Shown here one piece after another: positions 17,403-24,525 of a DNA stretch of 64,000 nucleotides. The notes beneath the pieces were generated by a model. That model was not told the DNA's origin. It did no database searches and saw only the letters and a program-made list of their open reading frames with translations. This DNA comes from Streptomyces sp. NBC_00285 (lineage in GTDB: Bacteria > Actinomycetota > Actinomycetes > Streptomycetales > Streptomycetaceae): contig NZ_CP108055.1 in assembly GCF_036174265.1 (NCBI RefSeq), positions 6,014,001 to 6,078,000 of the forward strand, given 5' to 3'. The first letter of the stretch is position 1. Each line of letters starts with the position of its first letter. A program made the translations under genes and the position numbers.

Positions 17403-18194
17403 ATGGCCGAGAAATTCAAACGCCTACCCGAGCAACAGCACAATGCCGTGCTCGCAGCGGCGCAGCGTCCCGACCACCTGATTCCAGGCATCGAGGACGG
17501 GTTCGTGCCGAAGCACGTGATTTTCAACAAGCGGACCTTGGTCTCGGTTCATCGAGCTGGCTTTGGGGACATGCGACCGAGTGCCTACTTCGACAGGCAG
17601 GGTTCGTACGAGGACTCGGCGGCGTCGCTGTTCCTGACGCAGGCAGGCCGGGCCTACGCCAGGCAATTCGGCGTGCCGTGCCAGCGGCGCAGGGTCGTAG
17701 TCCTTCAATGCGGTGACAAGAAGGCCGAGCCGAGCTGGGAGAAGTACCACTACCGGGGTGTGATCCCGGCCGGGCAGTTGTACATCGGGCCGTATCACCG
17801 GTCGCTGCGCCTGACCGCGAGTGCGCTGACCAACCCGTTCCTCACATGGATCATGTCGGCCTGGCACGGCCTGATCCCGCTGAAGCGTCCTCTGGGGCGG
17901 TACAACGTCAAGCTCGGTGACCCGAAGGCGATCACCCCGGAGAAGATGCGCCGGCATACCGCGTCGCTTGATCTGGCTGACGCGGACGTGATCTTCCTGG
18001 GCAGCAAGGGCTACGCGGACCTGTTCACCGAGTCCGTTCCGCACGCCTTCACGCCGCTGAGCGGTGACCTTCTTGCTCAGCGCTCGCAGTGCAAGACGGT
18101 TCGGGAAAACCCGGACCTCATGCGCGAGTGGTGGGATGCGGCGGCTCTCGGCCGAGGCCGGTGCCTGGAGCCGGATGAGGGGTGCCCGAAGTAA
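17403..18194 (+). CDS. DUF6884-like protein, possible partner of 7-deazaguanine DNA modification
   Basis: A 263-residue protein starting at the ATG at 17403 (AAAGGAG upstream). Residues ~95-225 resemble DUF6884: RRVVVLQCGDKKAE, then LTNPFLTWIMSAWHGLIPL, LGRYNVKLGD and VIFLGSKGYADLF, close to the family pattern of an 'SAkxGL...pYd' block. Such domains occur with tRNA-guanine-transglycosylase-like proteins and in phages with modified guanine; their reaction is unproven. The gene sits alone between two hairpins, 1.2 kb from the convergent DpdA-like gene. Domain assignment is moderate; a role with DpdA is inference from proximity. Confidence 0.6.
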   Translation: MAEKFKRLPEQQHNAVLAAAQRPDHLIPGIEDGFVPKHVIFNKRTLVSVHRAGFGDMRPSAYFDRQGSYEDSAASLFLTQAGRAYARQFGVPCQRRRVVVLQCGDKKAEPSWEKYHYRGVIPAGQLYIGPYHRSLRLTASALTNPFLTWIMSAWHGLIPLKRPLGRYNVKLGDPKAITPEKMRRHTASLDLADADVIFLGSKGYADLFTESVPHAFTPLSGDLLAQRSQCKTVRENPDLMREWWDAAALGRGRCLEPDEGCPK

Positions 18195-18214
18195 CTTGCT
18201 GGCGTCGGCCGGCG

Positions 18215-18243
18215 GCCCCCGTTCCTGGTCTGGGAGCGGGGGC
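18215..18243 (+). terminator. Hairpin after the DUF6884-like gene
   Basis: GCCCCCG (18215-18221), 15-base loop, CGGGGGC (18237-18243), followed by TTCG. It resembles the 17353 terminator in sequence but lacks a U run, so it is probably a weaker terminator. Confidence 0.6.
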
Positions 18244-18266
18244 TTCGTCATGTCTGGAGGAGTGTC

Positions 18267-18389
18267 ATGTCGGTTGTCATGTCGGTTTTGCAGTTCCTAT
18301 TCCAGAGCGACGTGTCGACGGTGCTGACTGCCGTGGTCACGGCGGGCATGTGTCTGGGAATCACGATGTACGTTTCGCGGGACAAGTGA
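18267..18389 (+). CDS. 40-residue single-span membrane peptide
   Basis: Reads from the ATG at 18267 (GGAGGAG 4-5 bases before it) to TGA at 18389: MSVVMSVLQFLFQSD, then a hydrophobic stretch TVLTAVVTAGMCLGITMYV and a positive end SRDK. The good binding site and the single membrane span argue it is real. Function unknown; small phage membrane peptides of this kind include holin regulators and exclusion factors. Confidence 0.55.
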   Translation: MSVVMSVLQFLFQSDVSTVLTAVVTAGMCLGITMYVSRDK

Positions 18390-18431
18390 AAAATTCCCGC
18401 GCTGTCGGAGACGGGTGGTAGACAGACGCTC

Positions 18432-19151
18432 ATGGTGGAGCAGATGAGTGCTCGGCACTCGGCGATCGTCGAGGCGGTTCGGGACATGGAGGCAGCGGCG
18501 CCCGACGGTGCGCTGCTCGCGGTGGGGGCAACGAGCCGGAGCCTGGCTCGACGGCTGGGAGTGACCGAGACCACGGCCCTGCGGTACCTGAAGGAGACCA
18601 TCGCGGCGGGACAGCTCGCCGAGATCGGTCACGTCGGTCGCAAGCTGCTGTTTCCCTGGCCCGATGGCCTCCCGAATACGCCGGAGCGCTGGACGACAGG
18701 TGAGGTGAAGCGGGGCGCCTTCCGCATAACGACTTACCGCGAAGTCGGTCCGGCCATGGCGAAGATCCGTTTCGTGTTCACGCCGGAGCGGCTGAAGCTG
18801 CTCATGGACCAGGCCATAGCGGAGGACGCGGCGGAGGCCGCCAAGAAGGCGCGCAAGGATCAGGAGCGCCAGGAGAAGTGGGCGGCCGAAGACGCGGAGG
18901 GGCGGGCGGTATTCGCCAAGCACTACCCAGCCTTGGCCGGCCTGCTGGAGCGGTTCGAGGAGCAGGTGCGTGAGGAGCGGGAGGGCAGGTCCCTGGGGGT
19001 CCGGTTCGACGCGAGGGAGCACCCGAAGGCCGGCGTCCTCGGGCGAGTGAACATCGAAGTGACCGATGAGAAGTTCGCGGTCTTGGAAGCGATTTTGCGG
19101 GATGGTCTGGGCGCACAGCCCGAGGCCGGGCTGGAAGGGGTGCAGGAATGA
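18432..19151 (+). CDS. Winged-helix DNA-binding protein with charged coiled-coil
   Basis: A 239-residue protein. Residues 40-75 form a helix-turn-helix (SLARRLGVTETTALRYLKET, then GQLAEIGHVGRK as the wing). Residues 125-190 are a highly charged helix (EDAAEAAKKARKDQERQEKW), likely a dimer coil. It may regulate the rightward group or the switch to leftward transcription. The ATG at 18432 is used; the ATG at 18444, with GGTGGAG just before it, is an equally possible start. It overlaps the next gene by ATGA. Confidence 0.7.
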   Translation: MVEQMSARHSAIVEAVRDMEAAAPDGALLAVGATSRSLARRLGVTETTALRYLKETIAAGQLAEIGHVGRKLLFPWPDGLPNTPERWTTGEVKRGAFRITTYREVGPAMAKIRFVFTPERLKLLMDQAIAEDAAEAAKKARKDQERQEKWAAEDAEGRAVFAKHYPALAGLLERFEEQVREEREGRSLGVRFDAREHPKAGVLGRVNIEVTDEKFAVLEAILRDGLGAQPEAGLEGVQE

Positions 19152-19396
19152 GCAAGAACCAGCGGATGGTCATCATGCGGTCGGCGGAGGAGGTGCAGAA
19201 GCAGCTCGCGACCGCGTGGGAGCGGCTGGAAGAGGCGTGTGAAGGCGAGATGCCCGGCAACCTCCGCGCGCTGCACGGGGTGGACGCCGAGGCGTTCTCT
19301 TTGCTGATCGAGGCGATGGTGCAGCTCGGTGAGCCGGTGGACCAGGAGATGCAGGATCTGGCCGGCCTGAAGCCGGTCGACGAGGTGCTGTCGTAG
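19148..19396 (+). CDS. Small acidic helical protein
   Basis: An 82-residue, probably all-helical protein (SAEEVQKQLATAWERLEEAC, AFSLLIEAMVQLGEPVDQEM) whose ATG overlaps the stop of the winged-helix gene, so it is likely a co-translated partner. No family is recognised. It ends 34 bp from the convergent DpdA-like gene and is the last rightward gene in the window. Confidence 0.7.
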   Translation: MSKNQRMVIMRSAEEVQKQLATAWERLEEACEGEMPGNLRALHGVDAEAFSLLIEAMVQLGEPVDQEMQDLAGLKPVDEVLS

Positions 19397-19430
19397 GACG
19401 CGGTTCCGGTCGAGGGGCCTGGTGAGGGGG

Positions 19431-20930
19431 TTACTCCCTTGGTACGGGCTCCTCGACGACTTCCGCGTCAACGATGCCCATCTGGCTGAAGGCTTGCTCG
19501 GCTGACACTGTCCCGGCGGGGCTCAACGCGGGGGGGCCATCCGACTTTGGGCCGAAGAGGCGTGAGATCAGCCCGACCTCTGCGTGGTCCTTCGACTGCA
19601 TCTTCATCGAAAACGTAAATCCGGCCTCTTCGATGTCGCTCTTGAGCTTGACGAACTTGGCGAGGCGATCCATCTCGGAGGAGAGATTTGGGTCGGCGTA
19701 CCCGCCTTCGACCTCCTCTGACATGCGCATCGAGAAGACGCGCATGGCCTGCATGCTGATCATGCTGTCCAGGAGCGCGATGTATTGCTCCTTCGTGCGG
19801 ACGCGCACAGGCATCTCGTACGCACAGGATTCCCCGGGCTGGTACTCGGGACATTTGTTGGCCAGGAAGCACCCGTCACACACCCGGACCCCGGGGTCGA
19901 CGGCGTTGATGCGGTGCTCGGTGCGGGTCTGGCGTTCCCCGCTGTCGGGGTCGGTGTAGCGGTGGGTGAAGGCTTCGGTCTCGATGCCGGGGAGGAGCTT
20001 CTTCACCCGTGTGGCGGGCGGTTCAGTTACCCCCTCGTGCTCCTCTTCTGAAGAGGTCGCCGCAACTGTCAGGGCACTGCTTTCCGCGTTTTCGGAACCG
20101 GGGGGTAGGGCGGTGGCAGTTACTCCCTTGCCGTGGCGCTGCGAAATGTGGGCGATCTGGTGCCGCCAGGACCACAGGCTGAGTCGGAGGTTCTCGGTGG
20201 CGTCGTCGGCGTCGATGAGGTCGACGTCAAGGCCGGCGCCGGTGATCAGGGTGCGGTGGCGTTTGCGCGCCTGCCCTTTGTATCGGGCCGGGTACCGCTT
20301 CATCTCTGAGCCGGTCCATACGAACGTTTCGCCATGCTGGGCGGCCGACAACCACGTGGTGGAGGAGACGCTGTACCAGTCGGCGGAGAGCATGAGGGGT
20401 GGGCTGGAGAAGCCCATGCCGTGGAGCTTGATGCGCCGGCTGAGGGAGCGCAGGGTGGGGATGATGTCCCGGTCCCCGCAGGTGCCTTGGCCGACGGCGA
20501 TGTAGGGGAACTGGTCGGCCATGCGCTTGAGGACGTCGAGGCCCCATTCCTCGTGCCAGACGACGATCGACTTCTCGGGGTCGAGGTGCTGCCGGCGAGC
20601 TGCGATCCACTCGTGGCCCATGGGGAGGGCGTCGAACTCGACGTACGCCTGGACGCGGTCCAGGTTCTGCTCCACGAACGCGTCGTAGTGGTTGGCGATG
20701 TCCTGGATTTCCTCGGGGGTGACCTCGACGCCGGGCCTGTTCAGCGTGTGGCAGCCACTGTCCAGGAAGACGGACTGCTCGGGGGTGTAGTGCTCCGCGA
20801 TGGACCAGGGCTTGGCGAATTTCACGCGCCGGCGTAGGCCCATGTAGGACATGCCGACGTGGGGGACTTTCTCGGCGGCCAGGAGGCTGCGGTGGGAGGG
20901 GATTTCCGCGCCGGCGAAGTAGAAGATCAT
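19431..20930 (-). CDS. dpdA: DpdA-like DNA-guanine transglycosylase with Cys-rich C-terminal module
   Basis: A 499-residue protein. Residues 1-~255 fit the tRNA-guanine transglycosylase barrel as found in phage DpdA: FLDSG at 55-59, VEFDALPMGHEW, IAVGQGTCGDRD, KLHGMGF and WYSVSSTTW in the usual order. DpdA swaps guanine in DNA for a 7-deazaguanine base such as preQ0, shielding phage DNA from restriction. A polar linker (~275-345) leads to a second module with Cys351, 354, 360 and 369 (CDGC...C...C) and EEVEGGYADPNLSSEMDRL, resembling Cys-rich actinophage proteins. Start ATG at 20930 has GGAG 11 bases upstream. No preQ0 synthesis genes are in the window; the host folE supplies the first step. 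Confidence 0.65.
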   Translation of the reverse strand: MIFYFAGAEIPSHRSLLAAEKVPHVGMSYMGLRRRVKFAKPWSIAEHYTPEQSVFLDSGCHTLNRPGVEVTPEEIQDIANHYDAFVEQNLDRVQAYVEFDALPMGHEWIAARRQHLDPEKSIVVWHEEWGLDVLKRMADQFPYIAVGQGTCGDRDIIPTLRSLSRRIKLHGMGFSSPPLMLSADWYSVSSTTWLSAAQHGETFVWTGSEMKRYPARYKGQARKRHRTLITGAGLDVDLIDADDATENLRLSLWSWRHQIAHISQRHGKGVTATALPPGSENAESSALTVAATSSEEEHEGVTEPPATRVKKLLPGIETEAFTHRYTDPDSGERQTRTEHRINAVDPGVRVCDGCFLANKCPEYQPGESCAYEMPVRVRTKEQYIALLDSMISMQAMRVFSMRMSEEVEGGYADPNLSSEMDRLAKFVKLKSDIEEAGFTFSMKMQSKDHAEVGLISRLFGPKSDGPPALSPAGTVSAEQAFSQMGIVDAEVVEEPVPRE

Positions 20931-21115
20931 GAGGGGGTCTCCGGTTCGGCCGCGTCGAAGAACTGCTGTCGGCGAAAGGCGCGGTTGTCTTCGCCGCAGA
21001 TACCGGCGATGCCTCGGGTGATTTGGTCGACGACGTCGCGGGCCTCTGGGTAGTACTCGTGGGCCTGGCGGAGGACTTCGGCGAAGGCCCGGTAGTGCTT
21101 GCGGGACATGCTCAT
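20927..21115 (-). CDS. Small phage protein
   Basis: A 62-residue protein (HYRAFAEVLRQAHEYYPEAR, then CGEDNRAFRRQQFFDA). It is helical, with the RAF/FxxRRFxxA pattern seen in many actinophage orphan proteins. The ATG at 21115 overlaps the upstream stop, and its own stop overlaps the DpdA-like start by four bases. Function unknown. Confidence 0.7.
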   Translation of the reverse strand: MSMSRKHYRAFAEVLRQAHEYYPEARDVVDQITRGIAGICGEDNRAFRRQQFFDAAEPETPS

Positions 21116-21384
21116 GACCCGGCGTCCTCGCGGACGTCGATCAGGGTGACGACGGTCGCGCCGTTGTGGCCGTGGATTTCTACGACGTCGTCGATGGAGT
21201 CGTAGATGGCTGTCGAGCTGGTCCCGGTGTTCCACCTCATCGCCACGGTGCCGTCGGGGAAGATCACGCCACCGGCGACTGTGCCCTCGCCGCTGATGCC
21301 GGTGATGTCTTCGTGGCGGTCGAGGTGGAAGCGCACGAGATCGGTGTCGCTGCGGACGAAGCGGGTCGTGTGCTTGGTGGTCAT
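21112..21384 (-). CDS. Small beta-rich phage protein
   Basis: A 90-residue protein: DTDLVRFHLDRHEDITGISG, GTVAGGVIFPDGTVAMRW, then VEIHGHNGATVVTLID. This pattern (DxSGxSG, F-DG-x-W, HGHxG) recurs in actinophage early regions, but no function is known. Starts at the ATG at 21384 and overlaps both neighbours (ATGA), so it is translationally coupled. Confidence 0.75.
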   Translation of the reverse strand: MTTKHTTRFVRSDTDLVRFHLDRHEDITGISGEGTVAGGVIFPDGTVAMRWNTGTSSTAIYDSIDDVVEIHGHNGATVVTLIDVREDAGS

Positions 21385-21848
21385 GGCTGCTCCAGGCTGT
21401 GGGGGGTGAGGCGGATCTCGTGCTGGCGCTCGACGGCACCGGTGAGGTCGTCCCAGGGGCGGATGGCCGACGGCCCGGCAGAGGGCTGGCGAGGGCCCTG
21501 GAAAGCGGAGGTGACCAGGGCGGTGTTCCAGCCGGCGGCCAGCTCGGCTGCGGCGCACGCGGGGTCGGACTCGATGACGAGGGCGCCGATGCGCCAGGCG
21601 CGGACGCGCTGGAGAGCTTCGAGGCGGCCGGCCGGTCCGGGCTCAGGTGCGTGGAGGTAGGACTGGTGGCCGGTGAGCTGCCGCTTTTGCAGCCACAGAG
21701 CGATGTCCTGCTCGCTCCAGGCGTGGGAGAGCAGGTGCAGCCGGCAGTTCTTGTTCAGGGCCTGGTAGAGGCCCCACCCGGTGTCTATGTGGCCTTCGCT
21801 GGCGGGGAGGCGTAGGACTCCCTCGACGACCATGACGGCGGCAAGCAC
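21381..21848 (-). CDS. HAD-like phage protein with altered catalytic motif I
   Basis: A 155-residue protein with the order of a haloacid-dehalogenase-like fold: VMVVEGVLRLP where the catalytic DxDGxL is expected, HLLSHAWSEQD as motif II, and ALVIESDPACAAAELAAGW as motif IV with TALVTSAF. The nucleophilic Asp of motif I is replaced, so phosphatase activity is doubtful. The GTG at 21848 follows GAGG by 5 bases, just past the upstream stop. A similar protein is encoded at 45099-45551. Confidence 0.6.
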   Translation of the reverse strand: MLAAVMVVEGVLRLPASEGHIDTGWGLYQALNKNCRLHLLSHAWSEQDIALWLQKRQLTGHQSYLHAPEPGPAGRLEALQRVRAWRIGALVIESDPACAAAELAAGWNTALVTSAFQGPRQPSAGPSAIRPWDDLTGAVERQHEIRLTPHSLEQP

Positions 21849-21855
21849 GAGGGCC

Positions 21856-22152
21856 TCAGAGCTTGAGCTTGTCGGCGAGGGATTGGTGCTGCGCGGCCTG
21901 CTGCATCTGCGCCGTCATGGCCATCAACTGGTGGGCTGTGATGGCGGCTTGCTTGCTGGCCTCGATGTCTGAGACGACTTCGGATGCGCCGAACTTCATC
22001 TCCAGGACGGTGGCCGAGCGTTCGGCGGTGATCGGCTTCCCGAAGTCGCTGAGGGCTTCCCACTCGCCGTTGGTGTGCTGCACGACCATGAAGGCGGTGC
22101 GGACCTGGAGGGTGCCGTCGGGGCCGTTCGGGGTGGGGGTTTCGAGGGGCAT
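21856..22152 (-). CDS. Phage protein with C-terminal helix
   Basis: A 98-residue protein: TAFMVVQHTNGEWEALSDFG followed by a long Ala/Gln/Met helix (AHQLMAMTAQMQQAAQHQSL). The ATG at 22152 has AGGAG seven bases before it. Similar short proteins are found in large actinophages; function unknown. Confidence 0.7.
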   Translation of the reverse strand: MPLETPTPNGPDGTLQVRTAFMVVQHTNGEWEALSDFGKPITAERSATVLEMKFGASEVVSDIEASKQAAITAHQLMAMTAQMQQAAQHQSLADKLKL

Positions 22153-22160
22153 GGGTGCTC

Positions 22161-22406
22161 CTAGTCGAATGCAGGGTGAATGCGGTGTGGGGTGGCGCCG
22201 GCCGGACAGAGGCAGCCGTCTACGGGGCTCCAGGACGGGCAGGTGTCGCGGACGCCGGCGGTGTGCTGGCAGGGCAGGTTTCGGGTTGCGGCGGAGCACC
22301 CGCAGGCTTCGGGGTTGTGCCAGGCGCTCACGGGGCGCTCGCACTGGGTGCACACGAGGTAGGGGTTGGCGAACTCAATGCGGGTGTGTGTCCGTGTGTA
22401 GGTCAC
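22161..22406 (-). CDS. Cys/His-rich zinc-ribbon-like phage protein
   Basis: An 81-residue protein with CTQCERP, EACGC, LPCQH, DTC and GCLC: eight or more Cys that could hold two metal ions. The GTG at 22406 overlaps the stop of the HNH gene (GTGA), and AAAGAG lies upstream. Likely nucleic-acid or protein binding; no specific family recognised. Confidence 0.65.
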   Translation of the reverse strand: MTYTRTHTRIEFANPYLVCTQCERPVSAWHNPEACGCSAATRNLPCQHTAGVRDTCPSWSPVDGCLCPAGATPHRIHPAFD

Positions 22407-22900
22407 TGCCAGCTCTTTCGTGTGGTGCTCCAGGTGCTTTCTTCTTTTTCCTGCCGGCGGGCCTGGCGGCGTTCTTTGTCGCGGGCCCGGATGCACGTGA
22501 TGCACTCCCGGCGGCCGGAATGCCAGCGGGTGTTTTCCTCGCTGTATTCGTGGCCCTTGGGGCAATGGGTCTTGCGCGCGTTCTTGGCGGAGAATGATTC
22601 GCCGCGTGCGACGTTTTCTGTGGCGGGCACGGGCTCAAGGTGCTCCGGGTTGCAGCAGGCCCTGATCCGGCACTGGTGGTCGACATGCCAGCCGGGGGGA
22701 ACGGTCTTCTGATTGGCCATTTCCCAGGCGATGATGTGGGTGCCCTTGACCTGGCCGTTTGGCAATCTGAATTTGCCGTAGCCGTAGTCGTCCTTGGCGC
22801 CGAGCCATATGTGGCAGTCGTCGAATTCGGTGCCCTTGTCGACCTTGTCGAAGAAGCGTCGCTCCCACCCGCCGGACGGGGGCCGTCGCGGCGGGGTCAT
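22403..22900 (-). CDS. HNH endonuclease
   Basis: A 165-residue HNH nuclease. The core reads HIIAWEMANQKTVPPGWHVD, then HQCRIRACCNPEHLEPV and ENVARG, the pattern of the free-standing HNH_3 group, followed by a zinc knuckle HCPKGHEYSEENT...CITC. It could be a homing-type enzyme or assist DNA packaging; head genes are not in the window to decide. It overlaps both neighbours by four bases. Start ATG at 22900. Confidence 0.85.
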   Translation of the reverse strand: MTPPRRPPSGGWERRFFDKVDKGTEFDDCHIWLGAKDDYGYGKFRLPNGQVKGTHIIAWEMANQKTVPPGWHVDHQCRIRACCNPEHLEPVPATENVARGESFSAKNARKTHCPKGHEYSEENTRWHSGRRECITCIRARDKERRQARRQEKEESTWSTTRKSWQ

Positions 22901-23412
22901 TCGTACAGCCCGAGCTTGGCGCGCACGCGCTGCTCGTTGACGGACCGGATGGGGCAGTAGTCGCAGAGGTAGCGCTGGCCGGCGGGGTTGGACTTGTCCC
23001 ACTTGGGCAGGCCCTCCGCCTTGCGGTCCCCTGCGGTGGGCGGGGTGAGGCGCTTCTTGTCGCTGTGGAAGTCGGAGCAGGTTTCCGGTCGGCCTCGGCC
23101 GCGCCAGCACTGCATGGCGTCACTCTTGAGGGTGTCGACAGCCTGATACACCCACGGCTCCATGCCGGTGGCGCCTTCTTGCTGCCAGACCCGCTTGAGG
23201 ATTTCGTCGCGGACTTCTGCCGAGGAATGCCAGCGGTCCTCGTCTACGCCCTCAACCGGGTAGAGACGGCCGAAATGCCGTTCCCCGTTGGGGTACCGGT
23301 GCTTGGCTGCTGCGTATTCGAGGACCGTGTCTTGGCGCGGGTCACCCTCGTAGTGCGGAAGCACTTCGGTTGTGCGGCAATCCTTGCAAAGAAGTAGGCG
23401 GATCTGCGTCAT
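22897..23412 (-). CDS. Cys-rich phage protein
   Basis: A 171-residue protein with an N-terminal CKDC pair and a C-terminal CDYCPIRSVNEQR preceded by CWRGRGRPETC. The Cys pairs suggest two metal sites. Similar proteins accompany HNH and WhiB-like genes in large Streptomyces phages, but no activity is known. ATG at 23412; first gene of the 23.4-19.4 kb run after the transglycosylase gene. Confidence 0.65.
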   Translation of the reverse strand: MTQIRLLLCKDCRTTEVLPHYEGDPRQDTVLEYAAAKHRYPNGERHFGRLYPVEGVDEDRWHSSAEVRDEILKRVWQQEGATGMEPWVYQAVDTLKSDAMQCWRGRGRPETCSDFHSDKKRLTPPTAGDRKAEGLPKWDKSNPAGQRYLCDYCPIRSVNEQRVRAKLGLYE

Positions 23413-23421
23413 GCGCTGACG

Positions 23422-24147
23422 CTAATACCACCCATTTTTCTGCCAGAAATACCAGGCTCCGCATGGGCTTCCGTAGCGGTTGCTCATATAAGAAAGCCCC
23501 CACCGCATCTGGGTGAGGGGGTTGGTGCGCCAGTCGGTGCCGGCGGATGCCATCTTGGAGCCGGGGAGTGCCTGGAAAAGGCCGTAGGCGCCGGAGCTTG
23601 AATTGACGGCCAGGTGATTCCAGCCGCTCTCGTGGTCGACCACCTTGCGCAGGCAGGAGTACTGGGCTGAGGAGAGCCGTGAGCGCGCGAAGGACTGGGC
23701 GCTGGACACGGTGGCGGTCTGGGCGGGCAGTGTGCGGCTCTGGGAGCGGGAGGTGCGCGGCGGGGTGCTGGGGCGCGTGGCCTCTGCGGCGGCCTTCGCT
23801 GCTGCGCGGCGCTCTGCGGCGGCCTTCGCTTGTGCTCGGTGCTCGGCGGCGGCCTTGGCCTTCTCTGCGCGGCGCTTGGCGGCGGCCTCGGCGGCGGCCT
23901 GGCGGTGCGCGTCGGCCTGGGCGGCTGCCTGGTGCTGAAGGGCCTCGGTGACCTTGAGGTGGCCGTCGACCAGGAGGAGGTCGAGGTTGGTCATCGAGGG
24001 GGTGAGCACGGGCTGTGGGGTGGGGCCGTCGGGCTTGGCATCGGCCGGCGCGACCAGGGAGGCGGTCGTCAGAAGCACGGCGGTGGCGACGGCGGCAGCG
24101 ATTCGGAATGTGCGCCAGGGGATGTCGGGGAGCTTCGGGCGGGACAC
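23422..24147 (-). CDS. Secreted lytic transglycosylase-like protein
   Basis: A 241-residue protein with a signal peptide (PWRTFRIAAAVATAVLLTTA, cleaved near PADA-KPD), an Ala/Arg/Lys-rich coiled-coil (residues ~65-130), and a C-terminal SLT-like domain: YSCLRKVVDHESGWNHLAV, GAYGLFQALPGSKM, RWGLSYMSNRYGSPCGAW. The Glu of DHESGW is the expected catalytic acid. It would cut glycan strands outside the cell, in lysis or as a spanin substitute; closely similar proteins are host-encoded in Streptomyces, so it may have been captured. The GTG at 24147 has AAAGG upstream; the 24148-24241 gap shows nothing else. Confidence 0.8.
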   Translation of the reverse strand: MSRPKLPDIPWRTFRIAAAVATAVLLTTASLVAPADAKPDGPTPQPVLTPSMTNLDLLLVDGHLKVTEALQHQAAAQADAHRQAAAEAAAKRRAEKAKAAAEHRAQAKAAAERRAAAKAAAEATRPSTPPRTSRSQSRTLPAQTATVSSAQSFARSRLSSAQYSCLRKVVDHESGWNHLAVNSSSGAYGLFQALPGSKMASAGTDWRTNPLTQMRWGLSYMSNRYGSPCGAWYFWQKNGWY

Positions 24148-24241
24148 GGGATGGCCTTTCAACGGAGACAGGACCCCGGCCATCCGCTTGGCGTTCCGGC
24201 GTCCGTCACCCTAAAGGGCCGAAAAATGGTTCAGGTATCCG

Positions 24242-24523
24242 CTATACGGGCGGTCCGTACATCCGGTTGGTGGGCTTTTCGGGCGGGGTGGGGTAGGCGG
24301 GCGGGCGGGCCAGGCCGAGGAACCATCCGAAGGCGGGGCTGGCCTTGGTCTCCAGCAGCCGGAAGAGCCCGTAGTAGACGACAGCGAAGGCGGCGGTGAG
24401 ACCGCCGGCGAGGGCCTGTTCGTCAATGTCGACGTAGATGCCGGCCAGGAGCGTGCCGAGCCAGCCGACGATGACCGGGACGGCGGTTCGCCACCAGGAG
24501 CAGACGAGGTCGTAGAACGTCAT
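24242..24523 (-). CDS. Putative holin
   Basis: A 93-residue protein with two hydrophobic spans (AVPVIVGWLGTLLAGIYVDI and GGLTAAFAVVYYGLFRLLE) and a Pro-rich cytoplasmic end. Size, topology and position directly after the amidase gene fit a phage holin. Starts at the ATG at 24523, two bases past the amidase stop, so it is coupled. Confidence 0.7.
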   Translation of the reverse strand: MTFYDLVCSWWRTAVPVIVGWLGTLLAGIYVDIDEQALAGGLTAAFAVVYYGLFRLLETKASPAFGWFLGLARPPAYPTPPEKPTNRMYGPPV

Positions 24524-24525
24524 GG

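Noticed and set aside
15440..19396. Integrase gene near attL
   Set aside because: None of the genes near attL shows tyrosine or serine recombinase motifs; the integrase is presumably at the other end.
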